Assembly: GCA_017961345.1 (NCBI GenBank)
Contig: JAGCXP010000036.1
Span: 1 to 46,717 of the forward strand
Source: Bacteroidales bacterium
GTDB taxonomy: Bacteria > Bacteroidota > Bacteroidia > Bacteroidales > UBA932
Length of the DNA: 46,717 nt
Direction of reading: 5' to 3'
Under the pieces are notes generated by a model. It was not told the DNA's origin and made no database searches. It saw only the letters and a program-made list of their open reading frames with translations. Position numbers and translations under genes: made by a program. This document shows positions 7,807-17,794 of this stretch, in pieces; the stretch's first letter is position 1, and each line of letters opens with the position of its first letter.

Positions 7807-10800
7807 ATGAAGCGCCTGTGGTATCCTTTCCTTTGTCTGCTGGCCGCCGTCCTGGCGTCCGGCAGCGCCCGTGCGGACGATCCCGCCTACGATTCCTTCC
7901 GCATCCTGCCGCTGAACGTTTCCCAGGAATTTGAATCCCTCAAAGTTACGCAAATCCTGCAGGACCGGAAAGGATTGATCTGGTTGGGAACCCGGGACGG
8001 CTTGGTACGTTACGACGGCTACCGGATGCTGCCCATCCCGATGCCCAAAGACGGAAACGGGTACGGCAACGTGCGCACCCTGTGCGAAGACAATGAGGGT
8101 CGGATCTGGATTGGCTCCTTCAAAGGAATCTGCTACTGGGACCCGGAAACGGAATGCGTCAGCAAATATTCCGAGGGAGCCGTCGCCCGCATTGTCAAAG
8201 CCCGGGACGGGCGGCTCTGGGTGGCTGCCAACTATGGGGGATTCCTGCGCATCGATCCGAAAACATTCACCTGCGACACCCTCTCGTTCGACTATGACAG
8301 CCCCAGCGCCCACTACGGCGAGGATGTCTGCTGCGACGATGGACAGTTTGTCTATCTGATGAACGGTGTCGGCGCGGTGTTTCGCGCCGCAGACTCCGAC
8401 CGTTTTCTGACCACCCTGCTTCCCTTTGAGAAAAGCCCCTTCTCCCAGGTCCGGATTACCCAGATTCACTATCGGGACGGCATCCTCTATGGGGGGCAGG
8501 ATGACTTTTCCCTTCTCTATGACACGGAAACGGCCCAAATCAAACGCTTTGACGGAGGCCGGATTCATGAAAGTGTCCGGACCGCTTCCGGGCACACCCT
8601 GATGATTACCTCCAAAGGGACGTACGACTGTGAAGGAAGCCTGAAAACCCTCTTTATGAATACCTTCACACCTCGCCTGCTGCTGGACGAGAACCTTTCC
8701 TGCCTATACAAAGACCGGGACGGCAGCATTTGGGCCGGCTCGTCGAAAGCCGGGGTGTTCCGTATTTTCCCCAATGACATTCAGTGGAGGGGATACCGAC
8801 GGGCGGACGACGGAAGTTCCTTTTCCGTGAAACGGCTCATTGAGTCTCCCGCGGACGGGAACTGGTGGGCTATAACGGAAGATGGCGAACTGCTCTGCAT
8901 CCAAAAGGGAACTTCCCTGGCAGAAACGGTTTCCATACCGGATGGAAGAGCCGTCGGTCTCGGTTTGCAAGGAAAAGAACTGCTGGTCGGCACGACCTAT
9001 GCGGCCGCCCCGCTGCTTCGCATCCTTCCCGACGGACGAAAAAAAGTTCACGCGTTTGCTCCCGGCGGGACCACCGTCTTCCTGGAGCAGGATGATGGAA
9101 AACTCTGGGCCGGGGGATGGTTGTATGAACTGGACTTCACCCGCAGACAGGCGAATAGGATCGAGCGCGTACGTACCGTCATCACCGATTTGAAAAAAGA
9201 CAAGGCTGGCGGCTGTTGGATTGGAACCGGAGTCTCGGGGCTTTGGTCCGTCAGGGACGGAATTTGGGAACATTGGCTTGACAGTCTCGGGGTTTCTACG
9301 CGCATCACCTGCCTTTGTCCGGACAGCCGGGGCGGCATCTGGATAGGCTCCCAGGACGACGGACTCCAGCATCTCGACCCCATCCGGGGAGTATGCCGGA
9401 CCTTCAACGAGTTTGACGGCATTCCTTTTCACCATATCAATGACATCGCTATCGACAGCACGGGTTGTCTCTGGGCGCTTGCTTCCGGCAAGTTGATTGC
9501 GTTCGATCCGAAACGGGAAAATGCGGCCTTCTATACCAGCGAAGACGGACTGCCCCGCGGTGAGACCGAGCTCAGTTGCGTCAGGACCGGACAGGACGGA
9601 CGGCTCTGGGTGGGCGGCCATAGGGGGCTTCAATCCTTTGACCCCGTCCGCTTCCGCACCATGAAAACCCGCAGCGGGCGCATTGTTTTCACGGGATTTA
9701 CCGTGCGTTCCACCCGCCCCTCCCGTTCCCACCGCGATTTTATTCCGGGCATCGACAGACTATCCTCCCTGCACCTGGCTTATAGCGAGAACTCCTTTAT
9801 CCTCGGCGTGTCCCAGGCCGATTATGATATTCCCTGCCGATCTCGCCTGGAATATCGCATCCTGCCGCAGGACAGTCTCTGGCGCCATGTCCGAGACGGA
9901 TCCGTCACCGTCAGCAGCCTCCCGCACGGGACGCATTATTTGCAGTTTCGGCTGCTCGGCCGGGACGGCAGCCTCGCAGATGCCAAGCGTCAGTTGGAAA
10001 TCCATGTCGCCGTTCCCCCGGCCGCATCCGCTCCCGCCATCCTTGCCTATGTCCTCCTGCTGGCTCTGGTCCTTTTCCTGACCTTCCGGGAATCCGCCCG
10101 CAGAGCCCGCCGGAAAGCGCAGGAGCAGGCCTTCTTGGAAAACGAGAAAAAAGAAGCGGAGAGTCAGAAACAGCTGTATGCCTCCAAAGTCACCTTCCTT
10201 ACTTCTCTGGCCCACGAAATCCGCACGCCGCTCGCCCTGGTCAAAGCGCCCATCGAGACCCTGGAAGAGAAACTCGGTCATTATGCCGACCGCTCCGTCG
10301 GAGAAAATCTGGAGATTGTCAGCCGGAACGCCGACAAACTCTCCCAACTTTTGAATGAACTGCTGGACTTCCGCCGCATCGAAAACGGCAGCATCACGCT
10401 GAACCCCTCCGAATACGATATCGGCACGCTCATCCAATCCGTTTTTGCCCGCTTCAAACTGGCAGCCCGCTTACGGCATATCGAGATGAAACTTCAGTTG
10501 CCCCAAACGCCACTGACGGCCTCCGTTGATAAGAACGCCTTCGACAACATCGTGGGGAACCTCCTTTCCAATGCCATCAAATACGGCCAGAGCCATATCC
10601 TATTGAGCCTTGAGGTCGAGGATGCGTGTTTTCGCGTTGTCTTGGAGAACGACGGTACGCCCGTCCCGGCCGAGAAACGGGAAAGCATTTTCCGCCCGTT
10701 CGAGCGTTTCGTGCCGGAGCACACGGCCATTACGGGCACCGGCATCGGCATGTTCGTCAGCCGCAACCTGACGGAACTTCACGGCGGCAGCCTCCGGATG

Positions 10801-11676
10801 GATGAGGACCTGAAGACCAACCGCTTCATCGCCACCTTCCCGATCCGCCACCTGGCCAGCGAGAAGGAAGAGGAGAGCCCCCTGCCCGATGTACGGATTT
10901 CCAACAAGCCCTACTCACTGCTCATTGTCGAGGACAACGAAGAAATGCGGAGTTTCATCTCCCGACAGTTCGAATCCCAGTTTACCGTGCTTACCGCAGC
11001 CGACGGACTGGAAGCCTTGGAGCAGGTAAGCCGTAACAATCTGATTACGCCGGACTGTATCATCAGCGACATCATGATGCCCAATATGGACGGGCTTGAA
11101 CTCTGCCGGAAAATCAAGGAAAATCCGACGACCTGCCACATTCCCGTCATCCTGCTGACCGGACGGGCGGAAGACAGCTCAAAACTGCTGGGATTGGAAT
11201 ACGGAGCCGACGCCTACCTGGTCAAGCCTTTCTCCTCCAGCGAATTGATCACTCAGGTTCGCAACCTTTTGAAGAACCGGGAACGGCTCAAGGAAAAATA
11301 TTCTTCCGGCAATCTCTCCGACTTATCTCCCGCCGATTCCCCCGACACGGCATTCCTGCGCGATTTGCAAGATTATGTAGAGAAGCATATCAGCGATGAC
11401 AGCCTCTCCGTTGAAGTGCTTGCCTCTATCGCCTGCATGAGTGAGAGCAACCTGTTCAAGAAGATGAAGAAACTGCTGGGGGTCGGTCCCAACGAATACA
11501 TCCTGGTTATCCGCCTGCAAAGCAGTCAGAACCTGCTTCGGAACACGGCTCTGCCCATTTCGGAAATTGCTTCCCGCTGTGGATTCAGCTCTCCTTCCTA
11601 TTTCGCATCCTGCTTCAAATCCCGCTTCGGAATTACGGCCAAGGAATACCGCAACGGGCTAAAGAAAAAAGCGTAA
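7807..11676 (+). CDS. Hybrid two-component system sensor/AraC regulator (HTCS)
   Basis: This 1289-residue one-piece regulator has a signal peptide, a periplasmic beta-propeller built of repeated W-x-G-T/S motifs (IWLGTRDGL, IWIGSFKGI, LWVAANYGG, WIGSQDDGL, LWVGGHRGL; residues about 30-640), a Y_Y_Y domain (about 640-735), one membrane helix (about 742-762), then a histidine kinase with phosphorylatable His803 in LAHEIRTPL, an ATPase domain (NIVGNLLSNAIKYG, GTGIGMFVS), a receiver domain with phospho-acceptor Asp1088 in SDIMMPN and the Lys of LVKPFS, and a C-terminal AraC-type helix-turn-helix. Such proteins sense a sugar in the periplasm and activate a nearby utilisation locus, here presumably the receptor, GH31/phosphodiester glycosidase and GH3 genes. 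The start is ATG 7807 rather than the upstream TTG, because the promoter overlaps the latter. Confidence 0.95.
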   Translation: MKRLWYPFLCLLAAVLASGSARADDPAYDSFRILPLNVSQEFESLKVTQILQDRKGLIWLGTRDGLVRYDGYRMLPIPMPKDGNGYGNVRTLCEDNEGRIWIGSFKGICYWDPETECVSKYSEGAVARIVKARDGRLWVAANYGGFLRIDPKTFTCDTLSFDYDSPSAHYGEDVCCDDGQFVYLMNGVGAVFRAADSDRFLTTLLPFEKSPFSQVRITQIHYRDGILYGGQDDFSLLYDTETAQIKRFDGGRIHESVRTASGHTLMITSKGTYDCEGSLKTLFMNTFTPRLLLDENLSCLYKDRDGSIWAGSSKAGVFRIFPNDIQWRGYRRADDGSSFSVKRLIESPADGNWWAITEDGELLCIQKGTSLAETVSIPDGRAVGLGLQGKELLVGTTYAAAPLLRILPDGRKKVHAFAPGGTTVFLEQDDGKLWAGGWLYELDFTRRQANRIERVRTVITDLKKDKAGGCWIGTGVSGLWSVRDGIWEHWLDSLGVSTRITCLCPDSRGGIWIGSQDDGLQHLDPIRGVCRTFNEFDGIPFHHINDIAIDSTGCLWALASGKLIAFDPKRENAAFYTSEDGLPRGETELSCVRTGQDGRLWVGGHRGLQSFDPVRFRTMKTRSGRIVFTGFTVRSTRPSRSHRDFIPGIDRLSSLHLAYSENSFILGVSQADYDIPCRSRLEYRILPQDSLWRHVRDGSVTVSSLPHGTHYLQFRLLGRDGSLADAKRQLEIHVAVPPAASAPAILAYVLLLALVLFLTFRESARRARRKAQEQAFLENEKKEAESQKQLYASKVTFLTSLAHEIRTPLALVKAPIETLEEKLGHYADRSVGENLEIVSRNADKLSQLLNELLDFRRIENGSITLNPSEYDIGTLIQSVFARFKLAARLRHIEMKLQLPQTPLTASVDKNAFDNIVGNLLSNAIKYGQSHILLSLEVEDACFRVVLENDGTPVPAEKRESIFRPFERFVPEHTAITGTGIGMFVSRNLTELHGGSLRMDEDLKTNRFIATFPIRHLASEKEEESPLPDVRISNKPYSLLIVEDNEEMRSFISRQFESQFTVLTAADGLEALEQVSRNNLITPDCIISDIMMPNMDGLELCRKIKENPTTCHIPVILLTGRAEDSSKLLGLEYGADAYLVKPFSSSELITQVRNLLKNRERLKEKYSSGNLSDLSPADSPDTAFLRDLQDYVEKHISDDSLSVEVLASIACMSESNLFKKMKKLLGVGPNEYILVIRLQSSQNLLRNTALPISEIASRCGFSSPSYFASCFKSRFGITAKEYRNGLKKKA

Positions 11677-11697
11677 GTCTTTTAAAGCGAACCTCCC

Positions 11698-13881
11698 TTA
11701 CAAACGGAAATCCACGACCGCGCGGATGTCGCGGGACGAGGAGCCGATCAGCGCCTGGAAATCTCCGGGTTCGGCCACCCATTCGTGCTTTGCGGCATCA
11801 AAGAAACAGAGCGCGTCGCGGTCGATCGTAAGCGTTACGGTCTTCGTCTGACCGGGTTCCAAATACACTTTCTCAAAGGCCTTGAGCTCCTTGAAGGGAC
11901 GGTCCACAGACGCCTCCATATCACGCACATACAGTTGGACGACTTCGGCGCCGGCGACCGTTCCGCAGTTGGTCACGGGGATTTTGAAACTCAGGCTCTT
12001 TCCCATCTTTTTGGAAGAAGCGCTCGCCTTGCCGTAATCGAAACTCGTATAGCTCAGGCCATAGCCGAAGGGCCATTGGGGCTCTACGTCGCGGCTGTCG
12101 TACCAGCGGTAACCGACATAAATACCTTCGTCGTAGTACACCTGCCAACGACCGTTCTCATCCTGGACGCCGGGATACTGGCGCTCCGTCTTGACGGGGC
12201 CGTCGGAGAGTTCTTTCGGGAAGGTGAAGGGCAATTTCCCGGAAGGGTTGACCGCACCGGAGAGCACATCCGCCAGGGCGTTGCCGGCCTCCGAGCCCAG
12301 ATACCATCCCTGGAGGATGGCGCCGACCTTGTCCGCAAAGGGCATTGCAACGGGCGAACCGCTGAGGTTGATGAAAATCAAGTCTTTTCGGGCGGCGGAG
12401 AGGGCCTCGATGACCGCCTCCTGGCCATACGGAAGGTGGTAGTCCAGCCGATCCCTTCCTTCGCAGTCCTGCATTTTATTCTTGTTGAGTCCGCCCACAA
12501 AAATCACATAGTCCGCATCGGAAATGGCGGCGAGGGCATCGGAAAGCAACTGCCGGTCGCTGCGGGGGTCGGTCAGGTCATACAGACCGTAATTGTAGCG
12601 GCCCGTGACGGTCGGCTCGCCCTGATAGGCCCGCTCATAGACCACGTTCCAGCCTGCAAACGCAGCCCGGATGCCCTCGAGGGGAGAAACCTCTTTCTGA
12701 GCCTTGAGGGAAGAAGAACTTCCGCCGACAGCCATCGGACGGATGGCATTCTCGCCGAGCACGACAATCTTTCCGCCTTCGCCCTTCAGGGGAAGGAGCC
12801 CGTCTTTGTTCTGCAGAAGCACAATGCCCTCGGAGGCAATCCTGCGGGCATCGGCGTAATGCTCGGGGGAGCACATACTGCCGAAGTTGCCCCCCATTTG
12901 TGTACGGAAATTCAGCCGGAGCACACGGCGCACCTTATCGTTCAACTCCTCCTCGGAGTAGGTTCCGTCCTCGATTCCCTTTTTGTAGGCGGCGGCCATG
13001 TAGTAACTGTCGTAGGCATTGGACGCGCCCACGTCCACACCGTTCGTATGGGAGCCGAATTCGAGGTCGAGACCGCCCGTGGCCGCGCCCTTGGTGTCGT
13101 GCACCGCACCCCAGTCGCTGATAACGGCACCGTCCCAGGCCCATTCTCCCTTCAGAATGTCTTTCAGCAGACGGGGGTTGTGGGAGACATATTCGTTTTC
13201 ATAACGGTTGTAGGAAGACATGATCGACCAGGCCTCGCCTTCCTGCACGGCCGTCTTGAAGGCCGGCAGATAAATCTCATACAGCGTCCGGTCGTCCACG
13301 TTGACGTTGATGCCGCTGCGCTCGAATTCCTGGTTGTTCAGGGCGTAATGCTTGACACAGCAGGCGACGTTGTTGCTTTGCAGCCCCTGAATGTAGGGCA
13401 CGGCCATCTGGCCGGCCAGGAAAGGGTCTTCCCCCATGTATTCGAAATTGCGTCCGCAAAGAGGGGTGCGGCAGATGTTTACGCCTGGCCCCAGCAAGAC
13501 GTTTTTCCTGCGGTAACGGGCCTCTTCCCCTACGCTCCGGCCGTACAGGCCCGAAAGAGAACGATCCCAGGTGGCGGCAAGGGCGGTCAGCGCCGGATAC
13601 ACGGTACAGGAGTCGTTGGTCCATCCGGCCGCCGACCACTCGTCCCACAGGGTTTCGGGACGCACGCCGTGAGGGCCGTCATCCGTCCAGAGTTCGGGAA
13701 CGCCGAGACGGGGCACGCCGGGCGCGGAAAACTTGCTCTGTGCATGGATCATCGCAATCTTCTCACCGAGGGTCATCTGACCGATCAGTTCATCAATACG
13801 CTTTTCCATCGGATCGGACTGAGAGCAGGACAGCAGCACGAGGGAAACGGCGACGGGAAGGAAGGGAGACAAGAGGCGCAT
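11698..13881 (-). CDS. GH3 beta-glucosidase-like lipoprotein
   Basis: This 727-residue lipoprotein (lipobox LVLLSC-S) has the usual GH3 architecture: a TIM-like barrel with CCVKHYALNNQE and GAVISDWGAVHD (the Asp of SDW is the expected nucleophile), a second alpha/beta domain (IVLLQNKDGLLPL, EGRDRLDYHLPYGQE) and a C-terminal fibronectin-like domain (VVQLYVRDMEASVDRPFKELKAF). The length fits BglX-like enzymes that release beta-linked glucose or related sugars from oligosaccharide ends. It converges with the hybrid regulator (21 bases between stops) and is a plausible part of its regulon. Its promoter overlaps the dnaE stop, so it is probably transcribed separately from dnaE. The exact linkage cannot be inferred. 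Confidence 0.9.
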   Translation of the reverse strand: MRLLSPFLPVAVSLVLLSCSQSDPMEKRIDELIGQMTLGEKIAMIHAQSKFSAPGVPRLGVPELWTDDGPHGVRPETLWDEWSAAGWTNDSCTVYPALTALAATWDRSLSGLYGRSVGEEARYRRKNVLLGPGVNICRTPLCGRNFEYMGEDPFLAGQMAVPYIQGLQSNNVACCVKHYALNNQEFERSGINVNVDDRTLYEIYLPAFKTAVQEGEAWSIMSSYNRYENEYVSHNPRLLKDILKGEWAWDGAVISDWGAVHDTKGAATGGLDLEFGSHTNGVDVGASNAYDSYYMAAAYKKGIEDGTYSEEELNDKVRRVLRLNFRTQMGGNFGSMCSPEHYADARRIASEGIVLLQNKDGLLPLKGEGGKIVVLGENAIRPMAVGGSSSSLKAQKEVSPLEGIRAAFAGWNVVYERAYQGEPTVTGRYNYGLYDLTDPRSDRQLLSDALAAISDADYVIFVGGLNKNKMQDCEGRDRLDYHLPYGQEAVIEALSAARKDLIFINLSGSPVAMPFADKVGAILQGWYLGSEAGNALADVLSGAVNPSGKLPFTFPKELSDGPVKTERQYPGVQDENGRWQVYYDEGIYVGYRWYDSRDVEPQWPFGYGLSYTSFDYGKASASSKKMGKSLSFKIPVTNCGTVAGAEVVQLYVRDMEASVDRPFKELKAFEKVYLEPGQTKTVTLTIDRDALCFFDAAKHEWVAEPGDFQALIGSSSRDIRAVVDFRL

Positions 13882-13920
13882 AAGCTGGGGGATTGGTATC
13901 GTTTTAATATGTTTACAAAT

Positions 13921-13929
13921 GCAAATTTA
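13921..13929 (-). promoter_or_regulatory. -7 promoter box for the GH3 gene, overlapping the dnaE stop
   Basis: Minus-strand TAAATTTGC is a perfect TAnnTTTG box. Its first three bases are the TAA stop of dnaE (13927-13929). It lies 39 bases before the GH3 ATG. Confidence 0.6.
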
Positions 13930-16900
13930 CCGGACTGACGCCGTCGGCTCAATGCCGAGTTCCTTCAGCGCATTCACCAGTTGGGTGCAGACCAGCACGG
14001 GGGTCTTGCGGGCGCGTAGGCGGACTTGATATTTATGCTCGTAATCGCGAAGTTCGAAGACGACCGGCGTCTTTCCCTTGAACTTGCGGAGGAGTTTGTA
14101 AAGGGCTTCGTTCTCCTGCGCGTTCAGCGACAGGGCGTCCAGCGGAAGAATCAGTTCCCTCACCCGGGTCTCCGCCAGGTTGCCCAGCAGTATGACGGAA
14201 CTCACCTTCAATTCGTGGGGAACATCATCGTATTTCTCATCCGCACCCGGTCGGCGGCGCTGGTCCACGGTCCCCTCGACATAGAGGAAGGCACCGGGGG
14301 TAATCATCCCGCCGAACTGTTCCACGCTTTTGCTGAACAGACGAAGGGAATATTCCCCTGTCTTGTCCTGCAGCAGACATTCCATCCAGGGGTTGCCGGT
14401 CTTGGAGAGTTTGCGCTCCGAACCGGTTACCATGACCCCGTAACTTACCTGGGCGGTCTTCTTATTCTCATGACAGGTCTGAATCAAATCCGGCAGTTCG
14501 CCCAAGTTATTCCTTACGAACAAGCCGGTCTCGAATTCATACGCATCGAGCGGATGGGATGAGAGGTACATTCCGACCAGTTCCCGCTCTTTTTTCAACT
14601 GTTCCACCTTGACGACCATATCCTCCCCGGCGGGTACCTGGGGAATGGACGGACGTTGGGGTTTGAGCTCCTCGACGGTGCCGAAAAGGGACAGGCCGCC
14701 GCCGTCATCGTCACTTCGGAGCAAGGAAGCGTAACGGCCGAGCGTATCGAGGAACAGATCGCCTTCTTCAGAGGGCAGGTTGAATACGCGGCGGTCCACA
14801 AAAGAATCAAACGCTCCGCACTGGGCGAGCACTTCAAGGCTCTTGCGGGAAATACCCAGCGGAGACTTGCTCATCCGTTCCACGAAGTCCATCAGATCCT
14901 TGAAGCGGCCTTTCTCCCGGCGCTCGGAAAGGATGGCCTCCCCCATATTCTCGCCGAAAGATTTGATGCCGCCGAAACCGAAACGGACGTTGCCCTCCTT
15001 GTTGACGCTGAAGTGCATTTCGCTCTCGTTCACATCGGGAATGAGCACCTTCACGCCATGCTGTTTGCAGTCCCCCATGATTTTCTGGATTTCCTCCATA
15101 TTGAGGGCGCAGGTAAGGTTCGCTGCAAAGAATTCCGCCGGATAGTGGGCCTTGAGCCAGGCCGTCTGGTAACTCACCCAGGCGTAGCAGGTCGCGTGGG
15201 ACTTGTTGAACGCATACTGGGCGAATTTTTCCCAGTCCTTCCAGATTTTATCCAGCGTCTTTTCCGGATGGCCGTTGGCCATACCCTGGCTCATAAACTT
15301 CTCCCTGAGTTCCAGCATTGCGGCGATCTGCTTCTTGCCCATCGCCTTGCGGAGTTTGTCGGCTTCGCCCTTGGTGAAGTTCGCCAGTTTGCGCGAGAGA
15401 AGCATCACCTGCTCCTGATAGACGGTCACGCCGTAGGTTTCGGAGAGGTATTCCTCCATTTCGGGAAGGTCATATTCAATCTTCTGCTGTCCCTGCTTGC
15501 GGGCCACGAAATCGGGGATGTAATCCATCGGGCCGGGCCGGTAGAGGGCGTTCATAGCGATGAGGTCCTCAAAACGTTCGGGATGGAGCCTGCGCAGCCA
15601 CTCGCGCATACCGGGTGACTCGAACTGGAAGATGGAGGTGGTGTCTCCGCGGCCGTAAAGTTCAAAAGTGGCCTTGTCAGCGATATCAATGGCTTCAATA
15701 TCGATGTCAACGCCATGCCGCGCCTTGATATACTCCAGGCAACGGTGGATGATGGACAGGGTGTTCAAGCCGAGGAAGTCCATCTTGAGCATACCGACCG
15801 CCTCGATATAGTGGCCGTCGAACTGCGATGTCCACAGGTCCTGTCCCGTCTCTTTATCCTTGGACAGGCAGATGGGAATGTAATCGGTCAAGTTGCCCGG
15901 GCCGATAATCGTGGCGCAGGCGTGCATGCTCACGTTGCGGATGCAACCTTCGATTTTCTGTGCGTAACGCAGCACTTCCTTGTTGAGTTTCGATCCTTTT
16001 TCCAGTTCCTCTTTCAATTCGGGAACCAGGCGGAAACAACGCTCCAGCGTAATCTTGTCGCCGGTATAGACCACCTCTTCCTTTCCCTTCTGGAACCATT
16101 TCTTCACTACCCGTTTTTCCCCGGGACGGTCCGGATTCTCCTCTTCCACCTCTTTCTCAAATGCTTTGAAACCCGGCTTGGGCTGATCCAGTTTGGGGTT
16201 GAAGGGATATTCCTTTTCAACCATTTCGGACAGACGTTCCGGAATCATTTTGGACAGCCGCGTGGACTCGTCGATGCTCACGCGGGAAACGCGGGCAATA
16301 TCCTTGATCGCCCCCTTGGCCAGCATTTTTCCAAAGGTAATCACACGGGAAACGTGGTCCGCACCGTATTTTTTCTCCACATACTCGTGGGCCGCCAGCA
16401 GGTTCTCGAAATCCACGTCGATATCCGGCATGCTGATACGGTCCGGATTGAGGAAACGCTCGAACAGGAGGTCGTACTTGATGGGATCGAGGTTGGTAAT
16501 CCACAGGCAATAGGCCACCACGCTGCCCGCGGCGCTGCCACGCCCCGGGCCGACCATCCAACCCGCCTTGCGGGAGGCGGCGATATAGTCCTGGACAATC
16601 AGGAAGTAGTCCGGGAAACCCATGCGGGAGATGGTCTTCAGTTCGAACTGGATGCGTTCCTCCTGCTCCTCGGTGAGCGTGTCTCCGTAACGGATGTGCG
16701 CCCCCCTGTAAGTCAGATAGCAGAGATAGGCCACGCTCCGGCAGAAGTCATCGCCCCGGTAGTTCTTCTCCTTGATCGCCCCCGTACTCTTGTCCTTGAC
16801 GATGGTGTAACGCCCCTCGTCGATAATCCCCTGATAGGTCTGCAGGTGCTTGTCAATCTCGGCGAGAAAATCCTCGGGCAGGTCAAATTTCGGAAGAACA

Positions 16901-17790
16901 TGGCCGCGGTCGATGCTGTAATCCTCCACCTTGCGCATCACCTCCAGGGTGTTTTCGATCACCTCGGGGTGGTCCGGGAAGAGGGCGCGCATTTCCTCCT
17001 CGCTCTTGAGGTATTCCTGCTGGGTGTAGCGGAGGCGGTCGGGCTCGTCCAGGTATTTGTTGGTGGTCAGGCAGATCAGCCGGTCGTGCACCGGGCCGTC
17101 CTCCTTGCGGATGAAGTGGACGTCGTTGGTGGCCACCACCTTGATGCCATATTCCTTCGCCAGATCAAAAATGCCTTTGTTGGCAATGAGCTGGTTTTCA
17201 TACACATCCACCGGCGCCCCTTCCACCTCGGTCTTGTGCAGCTGCACCTCGAGGTAGTAATCGTCGCCGAATACCTTTTTATGCCACTCGATGGCTTCAC
17301 GCGCGCCGTCCCAGTCTCCATTGATAATATGCCGGGGCACGTCGCCCTGGATACAGGCGGAGCAGCAGATGAGATCCTCGTGATAACGCTCCAGCACGGT
17401 GCGCGACACCCGGGGCCTATGATAAAAACCCTCGATGAAACCCGTCGATACGATCTTCAGCAGGTTTTTGTAGCCGTTGTAGTTCTTGGCCAGCAAAATC
17501 AGATGCCAGTAGCCGCCGTGTTCCTTGTCCTTGAGGCTCAAGTCGTCCCATTTGGAGACATAGACCTCGCAGCCGATGATCGGTCGGACAATGCGTTTCT
17601 TGTTTTCGTCCAGGTTGCTCTTGTCGTTCGCCCAGGTGATAAAATCCTTCGCGCCATAGAGGTTGCCATGGTCGGTAATGGCCAGGGCGGGCATTCCCAA
17701 CTCGCGCGCCCGCGCAAACAACTTTTTGATGTCGCTCAGGCCGTCGAGAATGGAATACTGGGTATGGACGTGAAGGTGGACAAAAGACAT
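13927..17790 (-). CDS. dnaE: DNA polymerase III alpha subunit
   Basis: The 1287-residue catalytic subunit of the replicative polymerase starts with a PHP domain (HLHVHTQYSILDG, ITDHGNLYG), followed by the palm with VGPGRGSAAGS and the catalytic pair in PDIDVDFE (about residues 450-458), the fingers with GPMDYIPDFVARK, a helix-hairpin-helix/beta-binding part, and an OB-fold C-terminus (VKVEQLKKERELVGMYLSSHPL). The length is normal for Bacteroidota, somewhat longer than the E. coli protein. It begins four bases after the stop of the endonuclease/exonuclease/phosphatase gene, so the two are co-transcribed, which is an odd pairing for a core replication gene. Confidence 0.97.
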   Translation of the reverse strand: MSFVHLHVHTQYSILDGLSDIKKLFARARELGMPALAITDHGNLYGAKDFITWANDKSNLDENKKRIVRPIIGCEVYVSKWDDLSLKDKEHGGYWHLILLAKNYNGYKNLLKIVSTGFIEGFYHRPRVSRTVLERYHEDLICCSACIQGDVPRHIINGDWDGAREAIEWHKKVFGDDYYLEVQLHKTEVEGAPVDVYENQLIANKGIFDLAKEYGIKVVATNDVHFIRKEDGPVHDRLICLTTNKYLDEPDRLRYTQQEYLKSEEEMRALFPDHPEVIENTLEVMRKVEDYSIDRGHVLPKFDLPEDFLAEIDKHLQTYQGIIDEGRYTIVKDKSTGAIKEKNYRGDDFCRSVAYLCYLTYRGAHIRYGDTLTEEQEERIQFELKTISRMGFPDYFLIVQDYIAASRKAGWMVGPGRGSAAGSVVAYCLWITNLDPIKYDLLFERFLNPDRISMPDIDVDFENLLAAHEYVEKKYGADHVSRVITFGKMLAKGAIKDIARVSRVSIDESTRLSKMIPERLSEMVEKEYPFNPKLDQPKPGFKAFEKEVEEENPDRPGEKRVVKKWFQKGKEEVVYTGDKITLERCFRLVPELKEELEKGSKLNKEVLRYAQKIEGCIRNVSMHACATIIGPGNLTDYIPICLSKDKETGQDLWTSQFDGHYIEAVGMLKMDFLGLNTLSIIHRCLEYIKARHGVDIDIEAIDIADKATFELYGRGDTTSIFQFESPGMREWLRRLHPERFEDLIAMNALYRPGPMDYIPDFVARKQGQQKIEYDLPEMEEYLSETYGVTVYQEQVMLLSRKLANFTKGEADKLRKAMGKKQIAAMLELREKFMSQGMANGHPEKTLDKIWKDWEKFAQYAFNKSHATCYAWVSYQTAWLKAHYPAEFFAANLTCALNMEEIQKIMGDCKQHGVKVLIPDVNESEMHFSVNKEGNVRFGFGGIKSFGENMGEAILSERREKGRFKDLMDFVERMSKSPLGISRKSLEVLAQCGAFDSFVDRRVFNLPSEEGDLFLDTLGRYASLLRSDDDGGGLSLFGTVEELKPQRPSIPQVPAGEDMVVKVEQLKKERELVGMYLSSHPLDAYEFETGLFVRNNLGELPDLIQTCHENKKTAQVSYGVMVTGSERKLSKTGNPWMECLLQDKTGEYSLRLFSKSVEQFGGMITPGAFLYVEGTVDQRRRPGADEKYDDVPHELKVSSVILLGNLAETRVRELILPLDALSLNAQENEALYKLLRKFKGKTPVVFELRDYEHKYQVRLRARKTPVLVCTQLVNALKELGIEPTASVR

Positions 17791-17794
17791 AGGA

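Noticed and set aside
11785..13938. 717-codon plus-strand frame opposite the GH3 gene
   Set aside because: Antisense shadow of a well-conserved glycosidase; no ribosome site or domain.
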